This document shows, piece by piece, positions 23,220-34,499 of a stretch of DNA of 64,000 bases (position 1 is the first letter of the stretch; every line of letters begins with the position of its first letter). The stretch is from the NCBI GenBank assembly GCA_022496805.1, contig CM040096.1:9115501-9179500 (forward strand). Direction: 5' to 3'. The DNA comes from Pohlia nutans. Its lineage: Eukaryota; Streptophyta; Bryopsida; Bryales; Mniaceae. Below the pieces are notes generated by a model. The model saw only the letters and a program-made list of their open reading frames with translations. It ran no database searches and was not told the origin of the DNA. The translations under genes and the position numbers were made by a program.

Positions 23220-24620
23220 ACTAAGAGTGAGGTACTTTAGGAGAGTTTTTTCTGGATGTAAGAAAGCTCCATACCCGTTTCTGTGCAGATGATGCCTTGA
23301 TATCCCTAGGTGAAAGTGGTTCAGAAGAGGATGTTTTTGCGACGTTGTCCGCCTCGGAAAACTTAACCTGCCTTTGTTCATTGGTTCTGGCAGCGGGAAA
23401 ATCAACACTTGGCTTCTGCCTTGGGCTTAGAGTTCCTAGTCCCCTGGCTTGGACTTGGCTCTGCAAAATGCTGCTCTGAAATTCCTGCCCTCCAACCTCT
23501 GACAAGCGCATTGCGCTTCTGTTGAGGAATGTATTTCACAGGGGTCTCAAACATTTTTGCCGGGGTAAAAAGTGGATGGTTTGGCCCCATTTTTTACCCC
23601 ATTTAGCACTGTGTCCAAAAGTGTAGATTGGGAGTCGGGGGTCAAAATTTGACTCCCTTTCTAGAACCTTTACCGGGGTAAAACATGATTCACCAGGGTA
23701 AAACCATGGTACTTTTGATGGGCATGGGGAAAAAAAAACTACCTTGGAGTAAAAATCCCTCATTTTTACCCCCACCCCAAGTTTGGCCCCGGGGTCAAAC
23801 TGTGAGGGTTCCCTGTGTTTGCTGTTGTTCTATCATCTCCTTGCTATCTTCATCTTCTTCATCTACATCATCTTCATCTTCAGTCTTGTCCGAGTCATCA
23901 AGACGTGATCTCCTAAACGCTGCCCGAAAATCAGTCTGTGTCTCCTCTGAATCGTCAGCTTCCTCCTGGTCCTCAGCCATCTCTAACTTAATTCACCAAG
24001 TCCAGCCATGATTTGAGCATGTTCATCATCACTGTCCATTTCCTTGTCATCTGCAAAAGATTCAGCAACAATCCCAAAAGCTTCAGATGACTTGATTCTC
24101 AACCAGCAATGACACACCATTGCAAGGTAGTAAGTAATGAATAATTCTTGGAAAGACATCATACGTGATAGAGCTCCTTTTGAAAATGATCGCCAATATT
24201 AGTGTAAGAATTGGCACCGTGTATAATAATGGTATTTGCCATGTCATCACATAGGGATCACCCTGCAGCCACATAGGAATCCATCTATGAGACTAAAAGC
24301 GACCAAATCAATTGTTGGCATTTCATCATCGTTTGCTAAATTCTTTTCCGAATTGGGTACATTCAAATAGATTCTAAACTTGTTGTTTCTAGAAAACATA
24401 GGGTTAAATACTTCAAAAAGGAAATGAGACCAAGAAAAAACAAAACAAGCATATAGCAAGGCATTCGACGCTGTACCGCAGCCTCAACAGCCGTTTCCTT
24501 CGCAAAGGAGGCCTCAGCGTCGAGGTCCTTCATTCGCTCGAGATTTCAGCGGCTTGCTTGGCAGACCTCTCAGCATAGTAGCCCTCTCGCAGCAGGACCT
24601 GAGCTATGGCCAACACCATG
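23220..24620 (-). pseudogene. decayed gene of unknown identity, acidic and coiled-coil-like
   Basis: Minus-strand pieces look like former exons. At about 24610-24480 there is an Ala/Glu-rich stretch (LREGYYAERSAKQAAEI, then ERMKDLDAEASFAKE in another frame). At 24050-23795 an acidic stretch follows a good acceptor (DKEMDSDDEHAQIMAGLGEL, then in another frame MAEDQEEADDSEETQTDF). At 23535-23262 a Ser/Pro-rich stretch (SSEPLSPRDIKASSAQKR) ends at a possible donor (CGG|gtatgg). At least three frame changes are needed and a MITE (23537-23817) splits an exon. I cannot name the parent family. A heavily spliced live gene is less likely. Confidence 0.4.
23537..23817. mobile_element. MITE with CACAGGG ends and TTT duplication
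   Basis: CACAGGGGTCTCAAAC at the left and GAGGGTTCCCTGTG at the right, flanked by TTT (23534-23536 and 23818-23820). The interior is rich in GGGGTAAAA / TTTTACCCC inverted motifs. The 3-bp duplication and CAC ends would fit a divergent CACTA-type element. Confidence 0.7.
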
Positions 24621-24668
24621 CACATCCAACTACTCACTTTTATATTCACTTCATGGCCATTCACTTAA

Positions 24669-24908
24669 CCCCCAAGCGTATAAAACGCCCAATATGGCCA
24701 TCTGCATCACTGAACTTTACAACGGTGGCATTTTCTCATTTTACCTCGGTTTTCTGATTGCAATACATCATTTTAAAGCCCTTCTATCGTGACAAGATCA
24801 ACTGTGTCGATCGTGTCAAACTGAAGTCATTTTCACACAAACAGATGATTTGCAGCAGGGGCTCCAATTTTCCTACACTGCACAAAATACACAGTGGACG
24901 CTTAGGGG
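24669..24908 (-). mobile_element. TTAA-type MITE, family C copy 2
   Basis: 240 bp, flanked by TTAA 24665-24668 and the decayed TTCA 24909-24912. Inverted full-length match to C1 in RPS9 intron 2. Confidence 0.88.
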
Positions 24909-24955
24909 TTCAGCTCCCAGTCCAAAGAACTGTAACCAGTTCTTGCGTCCATCAA

Positions 24956-25148
24956 ACCCCTAAAGGACCAAGAAGCCCAAACTGTGCCTTGTGCCTCGTG
25001 TTTGTTTTAGTCATATGAGGACTTACTTTTGTTCATTTTTGGACCAGCACATGTAATGCTCTTTCCTCATTCTGGTGGTATGAAATTCAACTCCACCTGA
25101 ATTATAGATTGTTCGCAATCAAATTGTTCATATTAAAACCATGAATAA
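24956..25148. mobile_element. TTAA-type MITE, family E copy 2 (right end lost)
   Basis: The left end reads TCAA-ACCCCTAAAGGACCAAG. Internal blocks match E4 (GGACCAGCACATGTAATG). It fades out near 25148 without a TTAGGGG end. Confidence 0.65.
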
Positions 25149-25426
25149 ATGCACCTGAAGAACCTAGAAGATGTAACGTACGACACAAAATATCGAAAAC
25201 TATGGCTTTTCCATCAATTCAGTGGTTTGGGGCATGCATTATTCATGAGACAAGAGATTCAGATTCCATACCAGGAACTCATTTGTGTGAATCAGACGTC
25301 CTGGCATAAATGCTGCCTTTCCGAACGGTACCTACACTCCGGCAACCATTTAGACGGTCAACAGTGCAGCAAAACTAAAACACAGGTCATTATTAAAATC
25401 CTCAGTCTGGTAGAACTAAAGTATTA

Positions 25427-25943
25427 GAGCATCTTCAATGCAACACGGTAAAGCTCACTGCAAACCAAAACCTATCTTCTGACTGACCTAAAATTAGAAA
25501 CTGAAATTACCATAATTAGAAGCGCAGTTAATATTACAGAAATTACACTTGAAGAAAAAAAAATTGTGAAATTGGGACGTAGGTGAAATGTCCCATTGAA
25601 AACAACACATTTTCAAAATTTAGAGTGAGTGCACCAAATCTTGCTTTAAAATGGAAAGATCCTCCCACACTCCCTCTAAATTTCAGAAATATAGAGGGAG
25701 TAAGGGAGGATCTTTCCATTTTAAAGCAAAATTAACCACACTCCCTCTAAATTTTGAAAATGTGGTGTTTTCAATGAGGGATTTCACCTACATCAAATTT
25801 TTACAATTTTTTTTTCTTGAGAAATATCTCACGTTTATTTAGATGCGCTTCTAATGATGGTAATTTTACTCTCTAATTTTAGGTCAGTCAAAAGATAGGT
25901 TTTGGTTTGCAGTGAGCTTTACCGTGTTGCATTGAAGATGCTC
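25427..25943. mobile_element. 517-bp foldback with GAGCATC ends, TTA duplication
   Basis: Arms of about 250 bp are inverted: GAGCATCTTCAATGCAACAC ... its complement ending GATGCTC, flanked by TTA (25424-25426, 25944-25946). The centre at about 25690 is a second palindrome (GGAAAGATCCTCCCACACTC). A TTA duplication suggests PIF/Harbinger-type mobilisation. Confidence 0.8.
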
Positions 25944-26560
25944 TTACATCATTATAACAGATTAAAGAAAACCATGACTAGATTGTAATGTGAATCAGAG
26001 TTGTAAAGAAAGCAATAACAATAGTACCGTAATTCTGTAAGAAACGAGGTCTGGGAGGTTGAGGAGAAGCTCGGTTAAGCTCGAGTAATCATTCTAGAAC
26101 GTAAATCTAAGCACACCATAGAGCCCTTATTGTTTGTTGACCAAAATGATAAGCTATCTATAGTCTGCCTAAATTTAGGTTTTAAAATGACTACCGTGTC
26201 TAGAAATTATCGGAATTGGGTACAATATTGGTTTTGGGTGCTCCTACCTTAAGGACTGATTCTCAACACTAAACCCTTGAAGGGTTTAATGCTTCTCGGG
26301 CTTACATAAATAGAAATAAGATTGAATACTTTTTATGCAATGTATATTGGAATATTAGGGTTGTGAGCTTTAAAGTGCTCTAAAATACGCAATTCTAACA
26401 ATTTTCAAGAACTATAAATTGGACTAGAAAGTAGAAGATAGCTCCCACACTTTCTTAATTGGAACCGTTTTCATTTGAAATTAGGAACTAGGTGAAAATC
26501 ACCATTTGACTGAAAAATGATCAAACATGGCCCCACGGGGCTCCTTGTGCGCTTAGTTAA

Positions 26561-27129
26561 CCCCTAATTGCCTAAGCGTCCATTTTTTGGACGATGTACA
26601 GATTTCATCCATAATTTCTCATCCGTCATGCATTTTTTGCAGTGTGGAATTTTTACTGTAGATTCTATGGGAAGTTAGCTTCATGCATATGTGATCCGAT
26701 TAGAAAGGAGATGATTTGTGAAATTTTTATGCCTCATTTCATGTTGTAGTGATTCACCCAAAATTTTGAAGATTTCAGTGTAAAAGTGGTAAAAAATAAA
26801 TAAACTCATAAAATTAAGAAACCAAAAAATCTCCAAAAATCACTACACTTAGAGTATTAAATTTCAACCAATCACAAAGAATTTCATCTGTAGATTGTCA
26901 ATATCGTATTCGTAATTGAATTACAAAATAATTTTGAATTTCACGTTTCAAATTTTATACAAAATTATTGGTAATAGCAACCATAGATCTAACCGTATGG
27001 ATAGAATCTAAAATTCATAACGTACAACTTTTATTCATATATCAAGTTCAAAATATCCCTCTAGGTTGCATTTTATAATCCATCTTTGCAAAATTGCCGA
27101 ATTTGAAGAGGGCTTTAGGCATTTAGGGG
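26561..27129 (+). mobile_element. TTAA-type MITE, family A copy 4
   Basis: 569 bp, TTAA at 26557-26560 and 27130-27133; CCCCTAATTGCCTAAGCGTC ... GGCATTTAGGGG. Nearly identical in length and end sequence to A2 and A5. Confidence 0.93.
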
Positions 27130-27175
27130 TTAAAGGTTAAAAGCTACATTTTAAACATTGTTTTCATTAATCTAA

Positions 27176-27960
27176 CACCTAAACACCCAAAGGAGGTCCC
27201 CCACCTAAAATTGCCTCATTTTGAACATTTACGTTGATGATCTTTGATTGCTTTGCAAAACCCTTTTTCACATTTCAACTGTAGGATCGTGTACTTCTAA
27301 GCCTTATAAACCATCCTTCAAAATTTCAAAGCATTTGATCACAAGGTTGCCAAGATAATAGCAAATGAAGTTGAAATTTTAAAATTGCAGGCCCTAAAAA
27401 ATCCGGACAGCCTTGCTTTGATAGACTCTCAAACCCAAAAGAAAAAATTGAAATGATGTGCCGCTTTTGACCATCCTCAAGGTGAAATAGTTAACAAGAT
27501 GCATGACTCTATTTGACAAGATGTTCAATTCATTAGCATTTTTTCAGAGACCTTGTAATGGATAGGGGCCGGGTATGAAGGGAAGTACGAGATTTTGGCT
27601 AAATTCAATGATTATCCCTTCAACTCTCCTCCAATTGAATGAGCCCATAACTCATGACATACAACCCATGTGGGTTGGAATCAGCTTCCTTTGAGGTGCC
27701 CAATGAATCTCATTGGCTTAAGTTTTTTGGCAAACCTACCCGAAGTGTTGAAAGTGCCTTTCAACATTGAAGTGTTTCACTTTGAAAAATTCCCCTAAAT
27801 GGAGTTTTGATTGAATGTACATTATTCCAATTAGGTCGGAAAGAAGACTCGTTTACCTATGACATCGTATTGTTTTTTTGAAAAAAAGTTATTTTCTTGG
27901 GCCTGGGTAGCCCAAGAAAATGGACAGCGACCACAAAATGGTCTCTTGGGAACTTAGGGA
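27176..27960 (+). mobile_element. TTAA-type element, family D copy 2
   Basis: It begins CACCTAAACACCC after CTAA (a decayed TTAA) and ends GGAACTTAGGGA with TTAA 27961-27964. It aligns with D1 inverted at both ends and lacks the extra middle segment of D1. Confidence 0.75.
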
Positions 27961-28333
27961 TTAAATGAACATACAATGTAAAAAGTATACGTGGCAAATA
28001 GTTATGATTATAATTTTGAATTGTGTATTTCATGGAATGGGCAATTGCCAATCCTCTAATTCTGCAGTTTTTGAAGTTAACGCTTTGAATTGAAGTGGAT
28101 TGACAATCATCAACTTCTTTGTTGTGAAATTTTGCAAAACTAATTCTAAATTGCAAAATGGATGTGCATATTGCACGTCTAGTTTTAATGAAAGCAATAT
28201 TTAAAATATTGAATAACACAAATTTTGTTCAAAGTCGTTCTTTGTGTACAATGAGGTAGATTGAGAGTCTAAGTTTTTTAATCAATCCGTTGCAAAAATG
28301 AAATCTTAATTTGGACCACCCTAAATTTACAAA

Positions 28334-28493
28334 TAATCATTCCTCTTTCTGTCCCGCAAAAAGACCATGATATCAACTTAAATTATGTTTCAAAATAAAA
28401 CCATGATTTCTAATTGTATTCAATCATTGCCGGAAATTAAGCTTCTCGAACACTTGACAAGTCCTTCAAGGCATTGCGAACAATGTTGGCAGC
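28334..28493. repeat. truncated Stowaway-like fragment
   Basis: It matches the left half of the element at 21687-22092 (CAAAAAGACCATGA, AAAATAAAACCATGATTTC) and is cut off where A5 begins. Confidence 0.6.
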
Positions 28494-28497
28494 TTAA

Positions 28498-29066
28498 CCC
28501 CTAATTGCCTAGAGCCCTCTCCAAATTCGGCAGTTTTGCAAAGATGCATTATAAAATGCAACCGAGAGGGATATTTTGAACTTGATATATGAATAAAAGT
28601 TGTACATTATGAATTTTAGATTCTATCCATACGGTTAGATCTATGGTTGCTATTACCAATAATTTTGTATAAAATTTGAAACGTGAAATTCAAAATTATT
28701 TTGTAATTCAATTACGAATAAGATATTGACAATCTACGGATGAAATTTTTTGTGATTGGTTGAAATTTAATACTCTAAGTGTAGTGATTTTTGGAGATTT
28801 TTTGGTTGCTTAATTTTATGAGTTGACTTTTTTTAGAGCACTTTTACACTGAAATCTTCAAAATTTTGGGTGAATCACTACAACATGAAACGAGGCACAA
28901 AAAAATTGCAAATCATCCCCTTTCTAATCAGATCACATATGCATAAAGCTAACTTCCCATAGAATCTACAGTAAGAATTCCACACTACAAAAAGTGCATG
29001 ACGGATGAGAAATTTTGGATGAAATCTGTACATCGTCCAAAAAATGGACGCTTAGGCAGTTAGAGG
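28498..29066 (-). mobile_element. TTAA-type MITE, family A copy 5
   Basis: 569 bp between TTAA 28494-28497 and 29067-29070, inverted relative to A4. The right TTAA is also the left TTAA of D3. Confidence 0.93.
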
Positions 29067-29070
29067 TTAA

Positions 29071-29495
29071 CCCCTAAACGCTCAAACGACCATTTTATGA
29101 TTGCTGCCCGAATCTAATGGGCTGCCCGGAACAAAAAAAAAATTGAGAAAACATATATATTTTAATATACTAAATCAAGTATACTTTCCAACGCAATGTG
29201 AATTATGTCAATCTGAGTTAAACTCCATCTGGGAGAATTTTTCAAAGTGGATCACCTCAACATTGTCTTAGTGTTATAAAATTTGCTATTTGGGGAAAGT
29301 AATGATGTTCCTTCCATCATTTCTTTTGATTTTTTGAAGTTTACAATAAATAAACCAATTTTAATCAATCATGCTAAATTTTAAACTCTAAAAGTGAAAA
29401 CCATAATTTATACAAATTTTCAAAGATTAATGCTTTTAATTTCATTAAAAAAAAATCTAAATCTATTTTTGGAAGTTTGACCGTACCTATAATTT
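29071..29495 (+). mobile_element. TTAA-type element, family D' copy 2 (partial)
   Basis: It starts CCCCTAAACGCTCAAACGAC directly after the shared TTAA. It matches the reverse complement of D'1 for about 420 bp, then diverges. No right end was found. Confidence 0.65.
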
Positions 29496-29795
29496 GTAGA
29501 GATGATGCCCTACATTTCGTTTATTGAACCAAACTTCATCAACCATATGGAAGGCATATATTATATATAACAAATCTAAAATACAGATACGATTCAAAAT
29601 TCAAAATTATATACAACTTTTGTTTCCACGTTGACTTCAAATTATTCCTCCAAAATTGTATTTGATAATGAATTATTACAAATCTCAAAAATGAAGAAAT
29701 GAGTAGGATTCTTTAGTAATTTAAGTACCTTGGATGATAAATGACTTCTAAATGCATTAAACATATGATGATTATTGAATCAAATTTATATACAA

Positions 29796-30650
29796 TATAA
29801 CACCCAATTCGCCAATTTTGCACTTGGCCATATAATCATGCACTTGGCTACCACGTGCATTAAAAAATTTGTTTGAATTTTTTTCTAAAAAACAATGATT
29901 TTTGTCATTTTACAATCCCTTACATTGTAAAAAAATGATTATTTAATTTATTTTGTATCCTTATCTTTACCTTTTATTTTATCTTTATCTTTATCTTATA
30001 TTTTCTTTTATTTTATCTTGTATTTTTTGCTTGTCTTCTTTCTTGTCTTCCTCTTGTCTTCCTTCTTCTTTTTCTTCTGGTCTTCCTTTTTCTTTTCTTC
30101 ACCTTGCCATTTCTGGAGTTTAAACGTTAAGAAATTTAAAAAAAAAAAAAAACTAAAATCATGGAGCAGCCGATGGCTGAATCCAATACAGGCCAAAAAT
30201 AAAATAAAATAAAATAAAAAATTATATATATATATATATAATTTTTTTTGACTTCCGGATTTTCCGGACAGAGAGGGTCCGCGCGCACGGACCCTACTCT
30301 AATTTTGACCTCCTTCCCTCCCCTTTCTCTCCCTCCTCCCCTTTCCTTCTTTTTCCCCTTTTTCCTATATAAACCCTCCCTCACTCTCTTTCCCTCACTC
30401 TCCCTCTCTCCTCCCTCTTCCTCCTTTATATTGAGGAGAAGGGAGAAGGGAGAGAGGGAGAAGGACAAGAGAGGAAAAGGGGAGGAAGGAGAGTGTGAGG
30501 GAGTGAGAGTGAGGGAGGGTTTATATAGGGGAGAAGGGGGAGTGAGAGTGAGGGAGGGTTTATATAGGGGAGAAGGGGGAGTGAGGGAGGGTCAAAATTA
30601 GAGTAGGGTTCGCGCGCGCGGACTGTCTCTGTCCGGAAAATCCGGAAGTC

Positions 30651-30681
<31 letters not shown>

Positions 30682-31055
30682 AAAAAATAATAATAATAAT
30701 AAATTTTGGCCTGTATTGGATTCAGCCATCAGCTGCTCCTTGATTTTAGTTATTTTATTTTATTTTCTTAACGTTTAAGCTCCAAAAATGGCAAGACGAA
30801 GAAAAAAAAAAGGAAGACAAGAAGAAAAAGAAGAAAGAAGACAAGCAAAAAATACAAGATAAAATAAAAGAAAATATAAGATAAAGATAAAGATACAAAA
30901 TAAATTAAATAATTGTTTCTTTACTACGTAGGGATTGTAGAAAGACACAAATCGCTGTTTTTTAGAAAAAGATTCAAACAATTTTTTTTAAAGCCAAATT
31001 TGCTCTGAAATGAGTGCACTTAGCCAAGTGCAAAATTAGGGAATTGGGTGTTATA
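29796..31055. mobile_element. 1.26-kb palindromic foldback element
   Basis: The outer ends TATAACACCCAATTC and GAATTGGGTGTTATA are inverted. The two arms, about 600 bp each, mirror each other: TGCACTTGGC, the TCTTGTCTTCC-rich tract, TGGATTCAGCCATC, TCCGGATTTTCCGGAC-type blocks and GGACCCTACTCTAATTTTGA. The centre is near 30430. ORFs across it are low complexity and arise from the homopurine tracts. I see no convincing target duplication. Very long arms resemble foldback or MULE-like elements. Confidence 0.85.
30480..30600. repeat. tandem purine-rich units in the foldback core
   Basis: About three copies of a 40-bp unit (GGTTTATATAGGGGAGAAGG plus GAGTGAGAGTGAGGGAG). The left arm has a single mirrored unit. 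Confidence 0.8.
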
Positions 31056-31431
31056 TGAGAAATTCTCAAAGAATTTGCAATTACAAATTGTGCAATTAGA
31101 GAGAATTGAATGTAGTACATTACAAAAGTATAAAAATTTAACAAAAAAATGAAATTAATCCATACATTTGACCATTGCATTTGTGAAAATGACACATATG
31201 AGTACAAAAAAAAACCACCCTGCTACAACCCACATTGGTAAAGTAACTTGTGAACCTTCCAAACGGTTCACAAACTACGGTAAAGTATTCACCGTAATAT
31301 TTGTTGATTTCTCTACATTTCCAATATTTATTCTATGTATTTTCTTAGATTTGGATTATTGGTGATATTTTAGTAGAATATTTAGTATGTGGTTAGAGTT
31401 TTACCTTGAGATTGATTTATTGTGTGATTTG

Positions 31432-31735
31432 TGTGAATTTGTAGAATTTAGATTAGTTAATTGTCGCTATTGCAGTTTATTATGTGATTTGGTTTTTGTG
31501 ATGTGTGATGTTATGTGGTTACTCCCGATGATGTTTAGAATGACCATTTATTTGGTGGTAGAAATTAGAATAATAATTTATTTTGTGGGTAGAATTTAGA
31601 TCAAGCATGTGTTTTGATTTAGTTGAAATTAGAAGAAATAGTTTATTTGGTGTGTAGAATTTAGAACGAGTAGATGTTTGGATTGTAGAATTTAGGAGAA
31701 GTGGTCTGTGTGTGAGTAGAAATTTAGACCTATGG
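31432..31735. repeat. diverged tandem array, unit about 30 bp (GTAGAATTTAGA)
   Basis: The core GTAGAATTTAG/GTAGAAATTAG recurs at about 31440, 31558, 31588, 31655, 31683 and 31714 in strongly T/G-biased DNA with little C. Non-coding. Confidence 0.6.
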
Positions 31736-31739
31736 TTAT

Positions 31740-33090
31740 ATTTAGAATTATCTAGGGTTATAGGTAGGGTTAAATGGAAGTTAGAGTAGTAGTAGGATTT
31801 TGGATGAACGGATGTTTTGACGGATGAATTTTATAGATGAATGTAGTATTGCGACAAATGTTTCTCTGTCTCAAATTAATTTTTTGAGAGTTTTTTTTGT
31901 AGTTTTTGGGCTGAGATGGAGTGCTGATCAATTAGCACCAAAAGCTTTAGTTTAGAGAATTTGTTGATGAGGTTTAGGTTTTTAGCGTCAAGAGGAGAAG
32001 GAGATAAATACTAGGTGTTTTTTGAAAACATTGGTGTTTGTTGATTTTTGATGTTTTCGGATCTGGAGGAAAAACTTGACGATTGGAGGTGAAATTTGTA
32101 TTAGCCTTGGTGTACTTGTAGAGATTTTTTTGGTGAGATCGGACGCTTGTGGAAGTTTTGGGTGTGATTGGAAGATTTTTGGTGAGCTTGGAGCGATTTG
32201 AGCGTTGGTTGGACTAGTTCTGTTTTGAGGAAGTGTGATTTTGGTTCAAATTGCGTGATCTGGTTGACAGATTGACAAACAGTTTGAGAGGAAGGTCGCA
32301 ACAACTTGATTAGGCGGCGGCAATTTGAAGGTGATCTGGTGGAGTTGACGGCGTCCATTGCCATCGCTATCACCACTACGACTGCGAATAAGAAGACCAA
32401 CGTGATCAGCAACGACCTCTAGTCGAGACGAACCATGCTAGGATCAAGACGACAATCGACCGCTATACCGGGATGATCGGGAGCAAAGGCTATAAAACAT
32501 ACACCATCACCATTGTCAAGGCGGAGCGGCAATCCTCATTTGTCTTCTTTTGTATGATAATACAAAGGGAAGACAATGATATCACGAAAGGAGGGTCTTC
32601 CCTTCCCTAGTTTTTGGCATTATTTGAGGTGACAATCACCTCAATCCTATCTTGTATGATCCTTGTGATTTGATTTGAAATCAATTGTGATTTTTATTGC
32701 AATTCATTGTGATCTTTGCAACTAGTGGTGTTATTTCTTTTTATCTTTCAATTTACAATTGTTTGAATGATTTGTTGTGAGTTTTGTATTTTTGTTTTGA
32801 TTGTGGTATAAAATATGGTTAAAAATCCCAGTGCATGTTATAGCGCGGAAGCGCTACCGAAATTGCATCGTGATTTGCACAATTTTGTGTGAAGTAGGTT
32901 TATTTTGTGATTAGTGGTCAAATTGTACAAAAATTTAGGGTTTTGGGCATGATGCGGAAGCGCTGCTCAAATCCTCATAAAAAAACACAATATACATTCA
33001 CATCTCCTTTTTTTTTACTTGTATCTTGTTTGTGGGTTATTGAGTAGCATGGTGTGGTATTTTTGTGTATGGTTGGGCGTATTTTGAATG
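31740..33090. other. intergenic, no gene supported
   Basis: The minus ORF at 32101-32412 starts with a hydrophobic segment but then has no recognisable features. A motif GCGGAAGCGCT occurs at about 32845 and 32950. Confidence 0.35.
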
Positions 33091-33094
33091 TATG

Positions 33095-33480
33095 AGCACC
33101 AATTGTGTACCTTCATGTGTGTTGCCATTTTGATTCAAGGATCCAATTGACCCATTTATGCACTTAATTCACCTATTTTAACATTGGTGTAGGTACCAAA
33201 GTGGCCTAAACCAATTGCGGTTTATTGGTGGAGCATTTTATGATAATTATAGTATTTTAGGTTGTATATGTGCTGCCATTTTATTCGAGAGTGCAATTTA
33301 CCCCTTTGCAATTTTTACCCATTTTGACCTTGTTTTAGGTACTATAGTTATTTATAACAATTGCGGGTGAATTAATCGAGTATTTCACGTTAATTGAGGA
33401 TTTTAGGTTTATCTAGTGTGCTGTCATTTTTTGTGAGGGCCCATTTTGGCCCCCTTGTGCACTCCATTAGCCCATTCCGT
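33095..33480. repeat. diverged tandem repeat, three units of about 150 bp
   Basis: Each unit contains a form of GTGTGYTGCCATTTTG, then CAATTGACCC/TTTACCCC, then TTAGGTAC and CAATTGCGG (units near 33115, 33265 and 33415). Confidence 0.55.
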
Positions 33481-33683
33481 CATTCTTTTTGACTATGAAA
33501 TTCCCCTTATTGTTGTATTATTTTGCGATAGATTAGGAGTCCATTGCTTGGAGGTGCCTAGGTTTCTCAAACCCCCCTAAAACCATTTTTTATGACGCAC
33601 TGACCGCTCATACGGTCAAAGTGCTCATATAACCACACCAACAAAAGTCTTTACATGGATACTATGACAATCTTTGATAATGA

Positions 33684-33821
33684 CACTACAAGCAAACTGG
33701 TTGATTCTCACTGTTGTTTGAAACATTCCAGAATTGGTGAGTGCTTTTGGTCACATACGACAGAGAAAAGATTCATTTTCCTTGATTTCAGTCAGTGAAT
33801 TCAAAGAGTTTGTTTGTAGTG
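33684..33821. mobile_element. 138-bp CACTA MITE
   Basis: CACTACAAGCAAACTGG ... TTTGTTTGTAGTG flanked by TGA (33681-33683, 33822-33824). Related to 61607-61738, sharing GAGTGCTTTTGGTCACATA. Confidence 0.9.
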
Positions 33822-34067
33822 TGAGTACATACAATTGGATTTGAGAATAAACATACCAATAACATCAAAACTTATATCTATTTTAGGTCATTTACCAAAA
33901 GCACTTTAAAACCTTATATCTTTTGCATATACGTTCAATTGCATTAGAATCTCCTTATAATTATCGATGACAATTTTAAATAACTTGTCCAATCACAATA
34001 CACTCTAACACACAATATACTCAATTCTTAAAAGGTAGATCAGAAAGTCACTCAGGAAGGAGAGACT

Positions 34068-34078
34068 GCCACGTCATC
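34068..34078 (+). promoter_or_regulatory. ACGT-core element upstream of LSM1
   Basis: GCCACGTCATC resembles a bZIP-binding hybrid G/C-box. It lies about 420 bp before the LSM1 ATG. The motif is seen; regulatory use is inferred. Confidence 0.35.
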
Positions 34079-34499
34079 GTCTTCCTCACTGCAATTTAGT
34101 ATGTCCGAGAATATTAGACTGAGTTGCGCATTTACTGTTCCGTCTTACAAAAAGCGTGTTCACATGGCCGACCGCAGTTGCAGAGGACTTGCCCGCCCGG
34201 TCACCATCGCCACCGTCTTTGTAACTCCAACACAGTGAGCCATCCACTGACGCTTGTTCATTGAAAAACATGTGCACCTGCTCTGCTTTTCTTAACTTAA
34301 CTTCCTCCTCTCACTGCTTCTTCTTCTTATTACCTTCCGTTTCCCGGCTATGGTGCACAAAAATCTCCTGGACTGTGGCTGGTTCTGGCTTTTATTGTGA
34401 TTCGAGCGGCATTTTACGGGCAACTTAGGGCTAGCTTTTGGTGTGTGGGGATTTTTGTTTTTGGAGCGTGGAGCTGGAAAACCAGGGGAAGGAAGGGGG

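Noticed and set aside
30018..30683. ORFs of 60-117 residues around 30.0-30.7 kb
   Set aside because: Low-complexity Lys/Phe or Arg/Gly/Glu reading of homopurine tracts on both strands of the palindrome.
32101..32412. 103-residue minus ORF with a hydrophobic start
   Set aside because: Possible signal-like segment, but the rest has no features, and composition matches surrounding non-coding DNA.
31060..33600. LTR retrotransposon body
   Set aside because: No gag/pol motif, primer-binding site or paired direct LTRs could be found.
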